Of a stretch of 64,000 nucleotides of DNA, positions 27,146-36,266 are shown piece after piece. The notes beneath the pieces were generated by a model. It had not been told where the DNA came from and ran no database searches. It saw nothing but the letters and a program-made list of their open reading frames with translations. The stretch is taken from contig JADJYS010000016.1 of the NCBI GenBank assembly GCA_016719645.1, forward strand, positions 11,395 through 75,394, given 5' to 3'. A program made the position numbers and the translations under genes. The stretch is from a bacterium (GTDB taxonomy: Bacteria; Krumholzibacteriota; Krumholzibacteriia; LZORAL124-64-63). The stretch's first letter is position 1, and every line of letters starts with the position of its first letter.

Positions 27146-28492
27146 ATGCGATGGCGAGACGCCGCCGGTCGCTCCCGCCGGCCGCTTCTGCACCGATGTG
27201 CGGGCGGTCTCTGCGTTCGCTTGCTGGCGCTGTGCTTGGCGAATGCCGCCATCGCGGCCGGGGCGGAGCCGCCGGTTCTCCTGGCGAATTCCGCGGCCGT
27301 GGACGTCCGCGACGGCGACCGGTTCCAGGAAGGCGTCTGGGTCGTCGACCCCGCGCTCGCGCTCGACGTCTACGCCGCGCTGCGGTCGAGCGCCGCGAAG
27401 CGCGTGACGTTCATCTCGGACGTCGACTCGTTGTCCTTCGACGTCGAGCCCGGCCGCACCTACGATTTCACGGTCCTGCTCGGGGGCCGGGACTCCTGCC
27501 GCACGCGCATCTCGACGATGATGCAGGCCTACGTGCGGGTCGACCCGCGCGCGTCGGGCCCCGACACCATCCCGATCTCGATCAGGAACGGCAAGCTGAA
27601 CGTCATCGGTGCGATCAACGGGTCCGGACCGCTGAACCTCATCTTCGACACCGGGGCCGAAGCTTGTGCGCTGTATCCCTCCGCGCACGGCGAGGGGGCC
27701 GAACTCCGGCTCGACGGCACGACGCTCAACAGCGGGACCGGCGGTGCGACGGAGCGACGGACCGCCAGCGACAACCGCCTCGCGATCGCGGGTCTGCGGT
27801 GGGACCACGAACCGTTCATCGCGGTGGAGAGGCAGGCCGACCCGGCCGACGGCATCGTCGGCTGGCAGCTGTTCCTGGGCAAGGTGGTCGAACTCGATTA
27901 CGACCGCATGATCATGATCGTCCACGACGACCTGCCCGCGAAGGCGGCCGGATATGCGCGGACCGCGATGCCGTACGTGGGCCCGCTCACGGCGGTGGAG
28001 GTCGTGCTGGTGGCCGGGGAGAAAAGGGAGGGCGGGCTGTTCATCCTCGACACCGCCGGCACGGGGGCCATGAACGTCAACCAGGCCTTCTCGGCGGCCC
28101 ACGACCTGCCCGGCGCGATGCGCGTGCTCGGCAAGAGCGCCTCGCGCGGCGTGGGCAGCGCGGTGATCCGCAACGAGGTCGTGCTGGTGCCGGAACTCGT
28201 GGTCGCCGGCTTCTCCCTGCCGGACGTGCCGGTCCACCTGGAACTGCCCTCGGCCGGCAACCAGGCGCCGCCCGGCGGCGTGCTGTGCATGGAGGTGCTG
28301 GCGCGCTTCGACACGATCCTCGACTACCGGCACGGCCAGGCGTACTTCCGGCCGAATGCGCGCTTCGGCGACCCGTTCGCGCGCCGGAGCGGCGGACCGA
28401 CCTGGCCCGCCGTCGCGGGGATCGCCGGGTTCGTCGTCGTGTCGATCGTGGTGGTGGGCGTGATCGGGCGCCGAAGGCGGCGCCCGGATTGA
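27146..28492 (+). CDS. Secreted or anchored retropepsin-like aspartic protease homolog
   Basis: 448 aa from ATG 27146. An N-terminal hydrophobic signal (LLALCLANAAIAAGA) and a C-terminal membrane segment (VAGIAGFVVVSIVVVGVIG) with a basic RRRRR tail suggest anchoring outside the cytoplasm. Two aspartyl-protease-like halves are visible: LNLIFDTGAEACALY (DTG motif) with GIVGWQLFLGKVVELDYD, and GGLFILDTAGTGAMNVNQAF (DTA) with GGVLCMEVLARFDTILDY. Two lobes in one chain resemble the clan AA PDZ-less proteases found as lipoproteins in many bacteria. The DTA in the second lobe could reduce activity. Substrate unknown. Confidence 0.75.
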   Translation: MRWRDAAGRSRRPLLHRCAGGLCVRLLALCLANAAIAAGAEPPVLLANSAAVDVRDGDRFQEGVWVVDPALALDVYAALRSSAAKRVTFISDVDSLSFDVEPGRTYDFTVLLGGRDSCRTRISTMMQAYVRVDPRASGPDTIPISIRNGKLNVIGAINGSGPLNLIFDTGAEACALYPSAHGEGAELRLDGTTLNSGTGGATERRTASDNRLAIAGLRWDHEPFIAVERQADPADGIVGWQLFLGKVVELDYDRMIMIVHDDLPAKAAGYARTAMPYVGPLTAVEVVLVAGEKREGGLFILDTAGTGAMNVNQAFSAAHDLPGAMRVLGKSASRGVGSAVIRNEVVLVPELVVAGFSLPDVPVHLELPSAGNQAPPGGVLCMEVLARFDTILDYRHGQAYFRPNARFGDPFARRSGGPTWPAVAGIAGFVVVSIVVVGVIGRRRRRPD

Positions 28493-28519
28493 GGTCTCCC
28501 GCGCGTCTCCCGGACCGTC

Positions 28520-29761
28520 CTAGACGAGCGGCATCCCCGCCAGCGGGTCCTTCAGCCCGTGCCCGGTGACCAGCGCCACGACCTTGTCGTGCGGCCCGAT
28601 CAGCCCCTGCGCGCGGGCCTGCATCAGGCCGGCGAAGCCCGCCGCTCCCGACGGCTCGGCCCAGACGCCGGCCAGGCGGGCCAGCAGGCGGATGGCCTCG
28701 CGGATCGCCTCGTCCTCGACGGCGAGGAAACCGCCGCCGGTGCGCGCGACGTACTTCCAGGCCTTCAGCCGGTTGCGGGGCACGCCCACGCTGATCGAGT
28801 CGGCGATGGTCGCGGGCGTGACCGGCGCGACGGCCGCCAGCACCTCGCGCGGGGTGAGCGAAGCGGCGCGGGCCCCGGCTTCCCCCCAGGCGCGGGACAG
28901 CGGCGCGGCGCCCGCGGCCTGCACCCCGAACACGGCCGGCACCCGGTCCAGCCGGCCGACCTCCGCCAGCTCGACGAAGGCCTTGGCGGTCGACGACACG
29001 ATGCAGCCGTCGCCCGTGGGCACGAACACCGCGTCGGGCGCCCGGAAATCCAGGGCGTGGGCGATCTCCAGGCCGCAGGTCTTCTTGCCCTCGACCAGCA
29101 GCGGGTTGTAGGCGCAGTTGCGGGAGTACCAGCCGTGCTCCCGCGTCTCTTTGACGGACAGGTCGAAGGCCTCGTCGTAGGTGCCGTCGATGCGGCGGAC
29201 CTCGGCGCCGTGCAGCTCGAGCTGCGCCAGCTTGGCCCGGGGCGCCGCGGCGGGCACGAAGATCGTCGTGCGCACGCCCGCGCGCGCCGCCAGCACCGCG
29301 AGGCTGGCCGCGGCGTTGCCCGTCGAGGCGGCGGCCACGTGGGAGACGCCCAGGCGGGCGCCGTCGGCCATCGCCACGGCGGTGGCGCGGTCCTTCAGGC
29401 TGGCCGACGGCAGGGCGGTGTCGTCCTTCAGCAGCAGGTGGGGCAGGCCGAGGTGCTCGCGCAGGCGGTGCGGGGCGTGCAGCGGCGTGTCGCCCAGCGA
29501 CCAGCAGGCGTGGGGCGCCTCGGGGCGCAGCGGCAGCAGGGCCGCGTAGCGCCAGAGGTCGGGACGGCCGCGCGCGGGGAAGGGGTCGCCCGCGGGCAGC
29601 TCCGCGCGGATCGCCGCGTAGTCGTAGGTCGCGTCGAGGATGCCCTCATCGCCGCAGGCGGCGCAGACGAAGCCGCGGTGGTCCGTCGGGTGCGCCTTGC
29701 CGCACAGCCCGCAGGCGTACCCCGTCCAGTGCGGATTGGTCCCGACCTGCGGCAGCTGCAT
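28520..29761 (-). CDS. Threonine-synthase-like PLP enzyme of the selenium/purine operon
   Basis: 413 aa, fold type II PLP enzyme. An N-terminal zinc-ribbon-like part (CGLCGKAHP ... CAACGDEG) is typical of threonine-synthase-like proteins. The PLP lysine is in PSASLKDRATAVAMA. The phosphate-binding loop is STGNAAASLAVLAARAG, and VTGHGLKDPLAGMP closes the protein. It follows ygeW by 16 bases in an operon with ygeY and ssnA. True threonine synthase is possible, but no homoserine kinase or dehydrogenase is nearby. In E. coli the matching cluster carries ygeX, 2,3-diaminopropionate ammonia-lyase, another fold II PLP enzyme, so this gene may fill that slot (inference). Confidence 0.82.
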   Translation of the reverse strand: MQLPQVGTNPHWTGYACGLCGKAHPTDHRGFVCAACGDEGILDATYDYAAIRAELPAGDPFPARGRPDLWRYAALLPLRPEAPHACWSLGDTPLHAPHRLREHLGLPHLLLKDDTALPSASLKDRATAVAMADGARLGVSHVAAASTGNAAASLAVLAARAGVRTTIFVPAAAPRAKLAQLELHGAEVRRIDGTYDEAFDLSVKETREHGWYSRNCAYNPLLVEGKKTCGLEIAHALDFRAPDAVFVPTGDGCIVSSTAKAFVELAEVGRLDRVPAVFGVQAAGAAPLSRAWGEAGARAASLTPREVLAAVAPVTPATIADSISVGVPRNRLKAWKYVARTGGGFLAVEDEAIREAIRLLARLAGVWAEPSGAAGFAGLMQARAQGLIGPHDKVVALVTGHGLKDPLAGMPLV

Positions 29762-29777
29762 CGCGCGCCCCCGGCTT

Positions 29778-30755
29778 CTACATGGTGAGGGCCATGATGG
29801 CCTTGGCCGTGTGCAGGCGGTTCTCGGCCTGGTCCCAGACCACCGACTGCGGGCCGTCGATCACCGCGTCGGTGACCTCCTGGCCGCGCGTGGCCGGCAG
29901 CGGGTGCATGTAGATCGCGTCGGGCGCGGCCAGCTTCATGCGGCGCTCGTCGCAGATCCAGCCGGGGTACTTCTCGATGTGCTGGACGGCGGCCGCGCGG
30001 TCGGGCTCGTGCACCAGGCAGCCCCAGCTCTTGGGGTAGACCACGTGGGCGCCCTCGAAACCCGCGTCCATGTCGTCGACCGTCTCGAACTTGCCGCCGC
30101 TGCGCTTCGCGTTCGCGCGGGCGCGCTCGATGATCTCCGGCATCAGCTTGAACTCGGGCGGGTGGGCCAGGGTCACGTCCAGGCCCATGCGCGTCATGAT
30201 CAGGATCTCGGACTGGGGCACCGAGATCGGGCGCACGTAGCTCGGGGCGTAGGTCCAGCTCACGACGATCTTGCGGCCCCGCGTCTCGCCGCGGAACTTC
30301 TCGCGCACGGTCATGATGTCGGCCGCGGCCTGGCAGGGGTGGTAGACGTCGCACTGCAGGTTGATCAGCGGCACGCGCGAGATCTCCGCGATCTGGCGCA
30401 TGAACTTGTTGCCCACGCCGAAGTCGCAGTTGCGGATGGCGATGCCGTGGCCCATGCGGCCCAGCACGCGCGCGGTGTCCATGACCGTCTCGCCGTGGCT
30501 CAGCTGCAGCTTGTCCGGGGTCAGCACGTGGCAGTGCCCGCCGAGCTGCGTCATGCCCGCTTCCATGGAGTTGCGGGTGCGCGTGCTCTGCTCGAAGAAC
30601 AGCGCGAACAGGGTGCGGTCGCGCAGCAGCGCGTGCGGCTCGTCGCGGTAGAACTTGCGCTTGAGGTCGCCGGCGGTCGCGAGCATCAGCTCCAGCTCGT
30701 CGTCGGCCCAGTCCTCGGTGTCGATGAAATGCTTGCCCTGCAGGATCTTGCTCAT
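29778..30755 (-). CDS. ygeW: Knotted carbamoyltransferase YgeW family
   Basis: 325 aa from ATG 30755, which overlaps the ygeY stop as ATGA. The carbamoyl-phosphate loop is FEQSTRTRNSMEAG (STRTR at 57-61). DVYHPCQAAADIMTVRE carries the HPxQ motif and MHPLPATRGQEV (about 283-294) the HPLP motif. The sequence WTYAPSYVRPISVPQSEILI matches YgeW proteins rather than ornithine or aspartate transcarbamylases. In the anaerobic purine gene set it is thought to act on a ureido intermediate, releasing carbamoyl phosphate for ATP formation; the exact substrate is not settled from sequence. Confidence 0.9.
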   Translation of the reverse strand: MSKILQGKHFIDTEDWADDELELMLATAGDLKRKFYRDEPHALLRDRTLFALFFEQSTRTRNSMEAGMTQLGGHCHVLTPDKLQLSHGETVMDTARVLGRMGHGIAIRNCDFGVGNKFMRQIAEISRVPLINLQCDVYHPCQAAADIMTVREKFRGETRGRKIVVSWTYAPSYVRPISVPQSEILIMTRMGLDVTLAHPPEFKLMPEIIERARANAKRSGGKFETVDDMDAGFEGAHVVYPKSWGCLVHEPDRAAAVQHIEKYPGWICDERRMKLAAPDAIYMHPLPATRGQEVTDAVIDGPQSVVWDQAENRLHTAKAIMALTM

Positions 30756-31963
30756 TTCGCACCTCGGTCGCTGTTCAGGAAGGATTGCGGGAAAGCCGTG
30801 TAGAAGGCGCAGGCCCGCACCACGTCGTCCACCGGGACGTACTCGTTGGGGGCGTGGGCCAGGGCCTCCTGGCCCGGCCCGAAGCCGACGCAGGGCACCC
30901 CGTGCAGGCCGTTGATGGCCACGCCGTTGGTGCTGAAGGTCCAGCGCGACACCTCGGGCGGCGCGCCGAACACGCCCTGGTGCGCGGCGACGCCGGCGCG
31001 GACCGCGGGGTGGTCCTGCGGCATCAGCCACGTCGGGTAGTACTTCTCCATGGGGTAGACCAGGCCGGTCCAGGCGGGGACCTCGTAGGTCAGCATCCAG
31101 ACCTCGGCCTCGACGCCGGCTCCGGCCAGGGCCTCGCGCACCTCCCGCAGCGCCCCGTCGCGGGTCTCGCCCGCGGTCAGGCGGCGGTCGATGTGCAGTT
31201 CGGCCTTGTCGGGCACCGCGCAGAGGCTCGGCGACAGGCTCTGGAACATGCTGACGGTGCAGGTGCCCTTGCCCAGGAAGTCGTCCGTGCCGAGCCGCTC
31301 GTTCAGCGCCTCGATCGCCGCGCAGGCGGGGGCCAGCTTGTAGACGGCGTTCACGCCGCGCTCCGGCGCCGAGCCGTGGCACGACACGCCGCGCGAGGTG
31401 ACCCGGATCTCCATGCGGCCGCGCTGGCCGCGGGTCAGCGTCAGGCCGGTGGGTTCGGTCGAGACCACGACCTCCGGCCGCAGCACCTTCTCCTGCAGGA
31501 TGTAGTGCCAGCAGAGGCCGTCGCAGTCCTCCTCCATGACCGAGCCGACCATCCACACCTGGCAGCCCTCGAGCAGGCCGAGGTCCTTCATCAGCTTGCC
31601 GGCGTAGACCATGCCGGCCATGCCGGCCTTCTGGTCGACCGCCCCGCGGCCGTAGACGCGGCCGTTCTCCAGCTTGCCCGTGAAGGGGTCGCAGCGCCAC
31701 TGCGCGGGGTCGCTGACGTCGACGGTGTCGAGGTGGGCGTCGAAGGCCACCACGCGCGGCCCGTCGCCGATGCGCCCGAGCACGTTGCCGAGCCCGTCGA
31801 TGCGCACCTCGTCGAAGCCGACGCTCTCCATCTCGGCGGCGACGCGGCGCACGACGCGCTCCTCCTGCCCCGAGAGGCTGGGGATGGCGACGATGTCGCG
31901 CAGGAAGGCGATCATGGGCGCCTCGAGGGCGCGGGCGGCGGCGTGGAGGTCCTGTCGTGTCAT
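30752..31963 (-). CDS. ygeY: YgeY family M20-type hydrolase, selenium-metabolism linked
   Basis: 403 aa from ATG 31963 (GGAG six bases upstream); a GTG at 31978 gives a five-residue longer form. M20 metallopeptidase motifs are present: VAFDAHLDTVDV (His77, Asp79), GRGAVDQKAGMAGMVYAG (Asp110) and GSVMEEDCDGLCWHY (Glu144, Glu145). GVSCHGSAPERGVNAVYK belongs to the dimerisation lid. This combination is typical of YgeY. The gene sits between ssnA and ygeW as in other bacteria with selenium-dependent molybdenum hydroxylases or anaerobic urate use. Probably a Zn-dependent amidohydrolase on a ureido or amino acid intermediate. Confidence 0.9.
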   Translation of the reverse strand: MTRQDLHAAARALEAPMIAFLRDIVAIPSLSGQEERVVRRVAAEMESVGFDEVRIDGLGNVLGRIGDGPRVVAFDAHLDTVDVSDPAQWRCDPFTGKLENGRVYGRGAVDQKAGMAGMVYAGKLMKDLGLLEGCQVWMVGSVMEEDCDGLCWHYILQEKVLRPEVVVSTEPTGLTLTRGQRGRMEIRVTSRGVSCHGSAPERGVNAVYKLAPACAAIEALNERLGTDDFLGKGTCTVSMFQSLSPSLCAVPDKAELHIDRRLTAGETRDGALREVREALAGAGVEAEVWMLTYEVPAWTGLVYPMEKYYPTWLMPQDHPAVRAGVAAHQGVFGAPPEVSRWTFSTNGVAINGLHGVPCVGFGPGQEALAHAPNEYVPVDDVVRACAFYTAFPQSFLNSDRGAK

Positions 31964-31980
31964 CGCGGCTCCGGGCACGC

Positions 31981-32019
31981 CCCGGCCGGACGCGCCCGTC
32001 GCGGGGGCGTCCGGCCGGG
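31981..32019. repeat. Perfect 13-base inverted repeat between ssnA and ygeY
   Basis: CCCGGCCGGACGC (31981-31993) and GCGTCCGGCCGGG (32007-32019) pair perfectly. The loop can itself form CCCG/CGGG. On the minus strand the hairpin begins eight bases after the ssnA stop and lies before the ygeY ribosome site. There is no T-run, so it may tune or protect the message rather than end it. Confidence 0.65.
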
Positions 32020-32027
32020 ATCGCGGA

Positions 32028-33388
32028 TCAAAGGTTGGCCATGCGGTCCCAGATGCGCTGGGCGGCGGCGCGGCAGGCCTTGCCGTCGTAGGGCGCCGGG
32101 TCGCCGCGGCGGTAGCGCGGCGCGCCGTCGACCCAAACTTCCTGGATCAGGCGGGGCTGCATGCCGAACAGCAGCAGGCCGAGCCAGTTGCCCCGGTGCA
32201 GCGGCTGCTTCTGGTCCTCGCAGCCGATCACGAAGTCGGCGGGGGCGCCGGCGTCCAGCGAGCCGAAGGGCTCGCCGAAGATCTCGCGGGCCAGCTGGTA
32301 GCCGCCGATCCAGAAGCGCTCGGCGCCGTGGAAGCCCAGCGGGCCGCGGCCGGTCTCGTTGCCGCGGTAGAACGTCGTGCGCAGCTCGCCGAACATGTTG
32401 CCGTCCAGGCCGTCGGTGCCCAGGCAGCTGCGCGGCGGGAAGCGGTCGACCGGCGCGCGGCCGACGCCGTTGTTCATGTTCGAGCGGCCGTTGTGCACCA
32501 GCCAGGCGCCCTTCTCCTCGATGGTCTGCAGGTCCAGGGGGGTGAGGTCCACGCCGTGGGCCAGCAGGCTGCGCGGGCGGATCAGGCCGTGCCGGTCCAG
32601 CCGCTCCAGGGGGTCGGGCCAGCCGCGGTCCTTGCAGATCTCGCGGTCGGTCGAGCCCTCGGCCAGGTGGATGTGCACGCCGGTGTCGAACTCGGCGCAG
32701 AGCGCCGCCAGGCTGTCGAGCGTGCCGTCCTCCAGCGTGAAGCCGGCGTGCGCGCCGACCAGGCCCTTGAACCAGGGACACGGCCCTGGTCGCCGGCGGG
32801 CGCGGTGGTCTTCTGCAGGTAGCGGCGGGTCTCCTCGAGGCAGGTGTCGCGGCTGCCGGGGCCGCCGCGGTCGGTGACCTCGTAGCAGAGGCACCCGCGC
32901 ACGCCGGCGTCGCGCAGCCCCCGCTCCACCAGGTCGAGCGAACCGCCGACCGAGGTCAGGCTGCTGTGGTGGTCGAAGATCAGGGTCGCGCCGCAGCGCA
33001 GCGCGTCCCAGGCGCCCGACGCCGCGCTCATGTGGATGGCCTCGGGGTCCAGCGCGCGGTCCAGCTTCCACCAGATCTCCGTCAGCACGTCCTGGAAGCT
33101 GCGCGGGGTGTTGGCCGGCGGCGGCATGCCCGGCGCCAGCGTGGAGTAGAGGTGGTGGTGGGCGTTGATCAGGCCGGGCATGACCGTGCGGCCGTCCAGG
33201 TCGCGGACCTCCTCGCCCTCGCGCGGCGCGAGCCCGCGCCCGCGCTCGACGATGCGGCCGCCCTCGATGCGCAGGTCGGCGGTCTCGACGCGCGGGTCCG
33301 GCGCCGCGTTCATCTGCGGCGGCAGGTAGTCCAGCACGTTCGCGTTGGTCAGCAGCACCCCGGGGGCGCTTTTTCGGCTCTGCTTCAA
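32028..33388 (-). CDS. ssnA: SsnA-type amidohydrolase, one frameshift
   Basis: About 453 residues after one base is restored. The N-terminal part (TTG start 33388, GGAGG upstream) reads LLTNANVLDYLPPQ, GRTVMPGLINAHHHLYSTLA (metal His), TEIWWKLDRALDPEAIH and ATLIFDHHSSL. The frame breaks at 32773-32782 (GTGTCCCTGG on the minus strand) and resumes with PWFKGLVGAHAGFTLEDG, GVHIHLAEGS, LVHNGRSNMNNGVG and LGTDGLDGNMFGELRTTFYR. The last two are hallmark SsnA motifs also seen in E. coli SsnA. The span is two bases over a multiple of three, fitting one lost base. First gene of the ssnA-ygeY-ygeW-PLP operon. An automatic pipeline would call it a pseudogene. Confidence 0.88.
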
Positions 33389-33524
33389 GTCCTGGCCTCC
33401 GGTGCGGGGCGCGTTGGCGACTCCGTGAGCGGTACCGGTTTAGGATCATCCCCGGCCCCTGAATCTGCAAGCAAAAACGCCCGGGAGAGGGCCTCCCGGG
33501 CGTTCGGCGGGGCCGGCGGCCGGA

Positions 33525-34554
33525 TCAGGCGTCCGGCAGCAGGTCCTCGAGCTTCTTGAAGATCTGGTCGATCTTGAACTCCCGGATCACCCAGATCTTC
33601 CGGTCCCGCGAGGTCATGCAGAAGCGGCCCTCCTGGACGCCGCCCGCGACCGGCCGCGCGTCGCCGACGCGCAGTTCGAAGGTCGAACCGTCGGCCAGCG
33701 CCACCTCGACGCGGCGTTCGGCTTTCCACAGGCCGTACTGCTCCATCCCGACCCTGGGGTCGGCGACGTCGGCGGCCTGGATCGAGGCCAGCGCGTTCAT
33801 CACGCCGTCGACCTTCGTCTTGGCCAGGGCGCGGCGCGAGGGCGAGGTCAGCGTCCACTCCCACTCCTGGGGCGGCGGCGCGGAGCCGTCGCCGGGGCCG
33901 GCGGCCGTCAGGACCTTCTCCATGACCAGGGCCTTGTCCCCCTGGTGCAGCGTGATCCGGCGGATGCCGGCGGCGTCGGTCTTGAAGACCGACAGGTCCA
34001 GGAAATGGCGCGACTCCGGCGCGGCCTCCGGCGACCACAGGCCGAGCTTGCCGCGCACCTCGGTCCTCGCCAGGTAGACCGCGTTGCTGCCCGGCGCGCG
34101 CACGAAGACGCCCGCGCCGTCGTCGGCGCGCTTGCCCAGCAGCAGCGCGCACGACCGGCTGCCAGTCCTTGCCGAACAGGGTCACCTCCACGGGGGCCGA
34201 GCGCGGTCCCAGGCCGTAGTCGTCCAGGATCGCCGCCTCGTCGGAGCGGAAGTCGCCCTGCAGGCTGTCCAGGGCGGCCAGCAGTTCCTGGAGCTTGCGC
34301 GGGTCGGCGGGATGGTCCCACGCGGTGCGGGTCACCCAGCCCTCGCCCAGCCGTTCGATCACCACCGTCGCGGTGTCGGCCCCGGCGCCGACGGTGACGC
34401 GGTTGATGTCCGCCGGGTCGAAGTCCGCCGCCACCACGGTGGCGGTGGCCGGCGACGTCACGGCGCGCCGGTGCAGCACCCGCTGCGCGACGCTCGCGAC
34501 CAGCAGCAGCGCGACCACCGCCGCCAGGATCAGCAGGGGGCGGTTGCGGTTCAT
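33525..34554 (-). CDS. DUF4340 protein of the ABC/GldG operon, one frameshift
   Basis: About 343 residues in total. ATG 34554 overlaps the GldG-like stop as ATGA. The N-terminal part has a membrane anchor (PLLILAAVVALLLVASVAQR) and the DUF4340-type start FDPADINRVTV, GEGWVTRTAWDHPADPRKL and QELLAALDSLQ. Near 34145-34155 the frame changes, and a sensible protein resumes as LLLGKRADDGAGVFVRAPGS then VYLARTEVRGKLGLW, ending FKKLEDLLPDA. The span is one base over a multiple of three. DUF4340 proteins follow GldG-like genes in many genomes. They are probably periplasmic parts of the transporter; the cargo is unknown. Confidence 0.8.
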
Positions 34555-36266
34555 CGCGCCGCCTCCTTCCGGCGCTTGGCGGCGCGCAGCAGGCCGAAGA
34601 CCGCCAGGGCGGCGGGCACCAGCACGGCGGCGAACAGGCGGTAGAAGAGCTTCTCGCCGTCGTCGACCGGCCGGATCACGCGCTGGGTCAGGGCCTTCGA
34701 GCGGATCGAGATCATCTCCTCGCCGTGGGTCAGCGCGTCGACGGCGTTGAGCAGCAGCAGGGCGTTCTGCCCGGCCTGCAGGCCCATGTCGTCGAACATC
34801 TTGGCGCAGCCGATCACCGCGACGCGGGCCGTCTCGGCGCGCAGCGGGGCCGGCGCGTCGATGGCCGCGGGCGCGGCGGCTTCGCCGCCCGCCGGGGCGG
34901 GCCACGCCGGCGTCGGCCGCCCGGCGAAGGCGTCGGGGAAGCGGCCCTCGAGCAGCACCGCCAGCGGCAGCTTCGGCTCGATCTGCTTGCCGTCGGGCGC
35001 GAACAGGCTGCCGGGCAGCAGGCCGTCGGTGAACGGCGCGCGCCAGGCGCGGTCGCTGGCGGTGAACAGCACCGTCGAGGTCAGGCCGTTGCCGCCGATC
35101 ACGGAGCCGTCCAGGTCCAGGGCGCTGCCCCACAGGTAGAGCAGGTTCGCGATGCGGTTGCTCAGGGGCGAGTCCCGGTTCATCTGCGCCTCGGTGACCT
35201 TGACCTGCACCGGCAGGCGCACCGGCTCGTTGGTCTGGAAGCGCATGCCGCCGATGTTCTGGGTGCGGGGCACGGCCAGGGTCTCGTGGCTGGCGTCCAG
35301 CAGGTGCCGCGTGTCCACGGCGACGCCGAAGGCCCCGAGGACGGACTCCAGACCGCTGGTCTGGCTGGCGCCGCTGATCGTGAAGCCCCCGCGCATGGCG
35401 GGCTGGTAGCCGTAGGTGTGCAGCTGCACCGCGATCAGCGCGTTGACGCCGTTGCTGATGGCGCGGTTGATCTCGAAGGCCTGGCGCTCGTCGAAGCCCG
35501 ACGGGTTGAGCACCAGCAGCGCGTCGGCGTCGGCGGGGATGCGCGAGTCGGCCGTCAGCGACACCCGCTCGACCTGGTAGTGCTCCTGCTGGAGGTACTG
35601 GGCGATCGAGGTGTAGACGTCCACCGGCTCGGGCGGCTGCATGCCGCGCTGCAGGTACTGCATGGCGACCTGCGGGTCGATCTCCTGCAGCGGCGCGACC
35701 AGGGCCACCTTGGGGTCGCTGTCGCGGGTCAGGCGGTAGACGCGCGAGATCAGGTCGTACTCGAAGGTGGCCAGCGACTGCGGCAGGATCTGCGGCATGA
35801 CCTCCTCGGGCCGGTCCTTGTAGGCCACGGTCATGGCGCTCCAGATCAGCTTGACGCCGATCTCGTCCTTGTCGATGGACTGGACCTGGAACGGCTGGAT
35901 GCTCCGCTCGCCCAGCTGGCCCTGCAGGGCCTCGTCGTCCTGCGGGTCGTGGACGCTGAACTGGATCATGCCCCCGGACGCCTGGGCGTAGTCGCGCAGC
36001 TTGTCGGTGACGTCGCGCTCGAGGGTCTTCAGCTCGGTCGGCATCGCCGCCGCGCCGGTGATGTAGAGCTTCACCTGCACGGGGGCCTTCAGGCCCTTGA
36101 GGATGTTCTTGGCGGCCGGCGCCATGGTGTAGAGGCGCTCGCTGGTCAGGTCGACGCGCGCGCCGCCGAAGCCGCCCAGCACGTCGGTCAGCAGCACCGA
36201 CACCGCCAGCAGCAGCAGGGCGGTCACGGCGAAGGTCACGCGGAAGTTCCGGCGCTTGGTGCTCAT
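34551..36266 (-). CDS. GldG-like ABC transport auxiliary protein
   Basis: 571 aa from ATG 36266. Transmembrane helices lie near both ends (VTFAVTALLLLAVSVLLTDV and LFAAVLVPAALAVFGLLRAAK) with a large external region between. TSERLYTMAPAAKNILKGLK, PVQVKLYITGAAAMP and the YDLISRVYRLTRD stretch are typical of the GldG/ABC_transp_aux family. The segment ADADALLVLNPSGFDERQAF resembles a sugar-isomerase-like domain used in this family. It is coupled to the upstream permease (TGATG) and to the downstream DUF4340 gene. In gliding Bacteroidetes GldG works with GldA and GldF; a motility role here is not implied. Confidence 0.88.
   Translation of the reverse strand: MSTKRRNFRVTFAVTALLLLAVSVLLTDVLGGFGGARVDLTSERLYTMAPAAKNILKGLKAPVQVKLYITGAAAMPTELKTLERDVTDKLRDYAQASGGMIQFSVHDPQDDEALQGQLGERSIQPFQVQSIDKDEIGVKLIWSAMTVAYKDRPEEVMPQILPQSLATFEYDLISRVYRLTRDSDPKVALVAPLQEIDPQVAMQYLQRGMQPPEPVDVYTSIAQYLQQEHYQVERVSLTADSRIPADADALLVLNPSGFDERQAFEINRAISNGVNALIAVQLHTYGYQPAMRGGFTISGASQTSGLESVLGAFGVAVDTRHLLDASHETLAVPRTQNIGGMRFQTNEPVRLPVQVKVTEAQMNRDSPLSNRIANLLYLWGSALDLDGSVIGGNGLTSTVLFTASDRAWRAPFTDGLLPGSLFAPDGKQIEPKLPLAVLLEGRFPDAFAGRPTPAWPAPAGGEAAAPAAIDAPAPLRAETARVAVIGCAKMFDDMGLQAGQNALLLLNAVDALTHGEEMISIRSKALTQRVIRPVDDGEKLFYRLFAAVLVPAALAVFGLLRAAKRRKEAAR

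Noticed and set aside
28520..29761. Calling this gene ygeX (diaminopropionate ammonia-lyase)
   Set aside because: It has a zinc-ribbon start and threonine-synthase-type motifs, and does not resemble YgeX in sequence; only the position matches.
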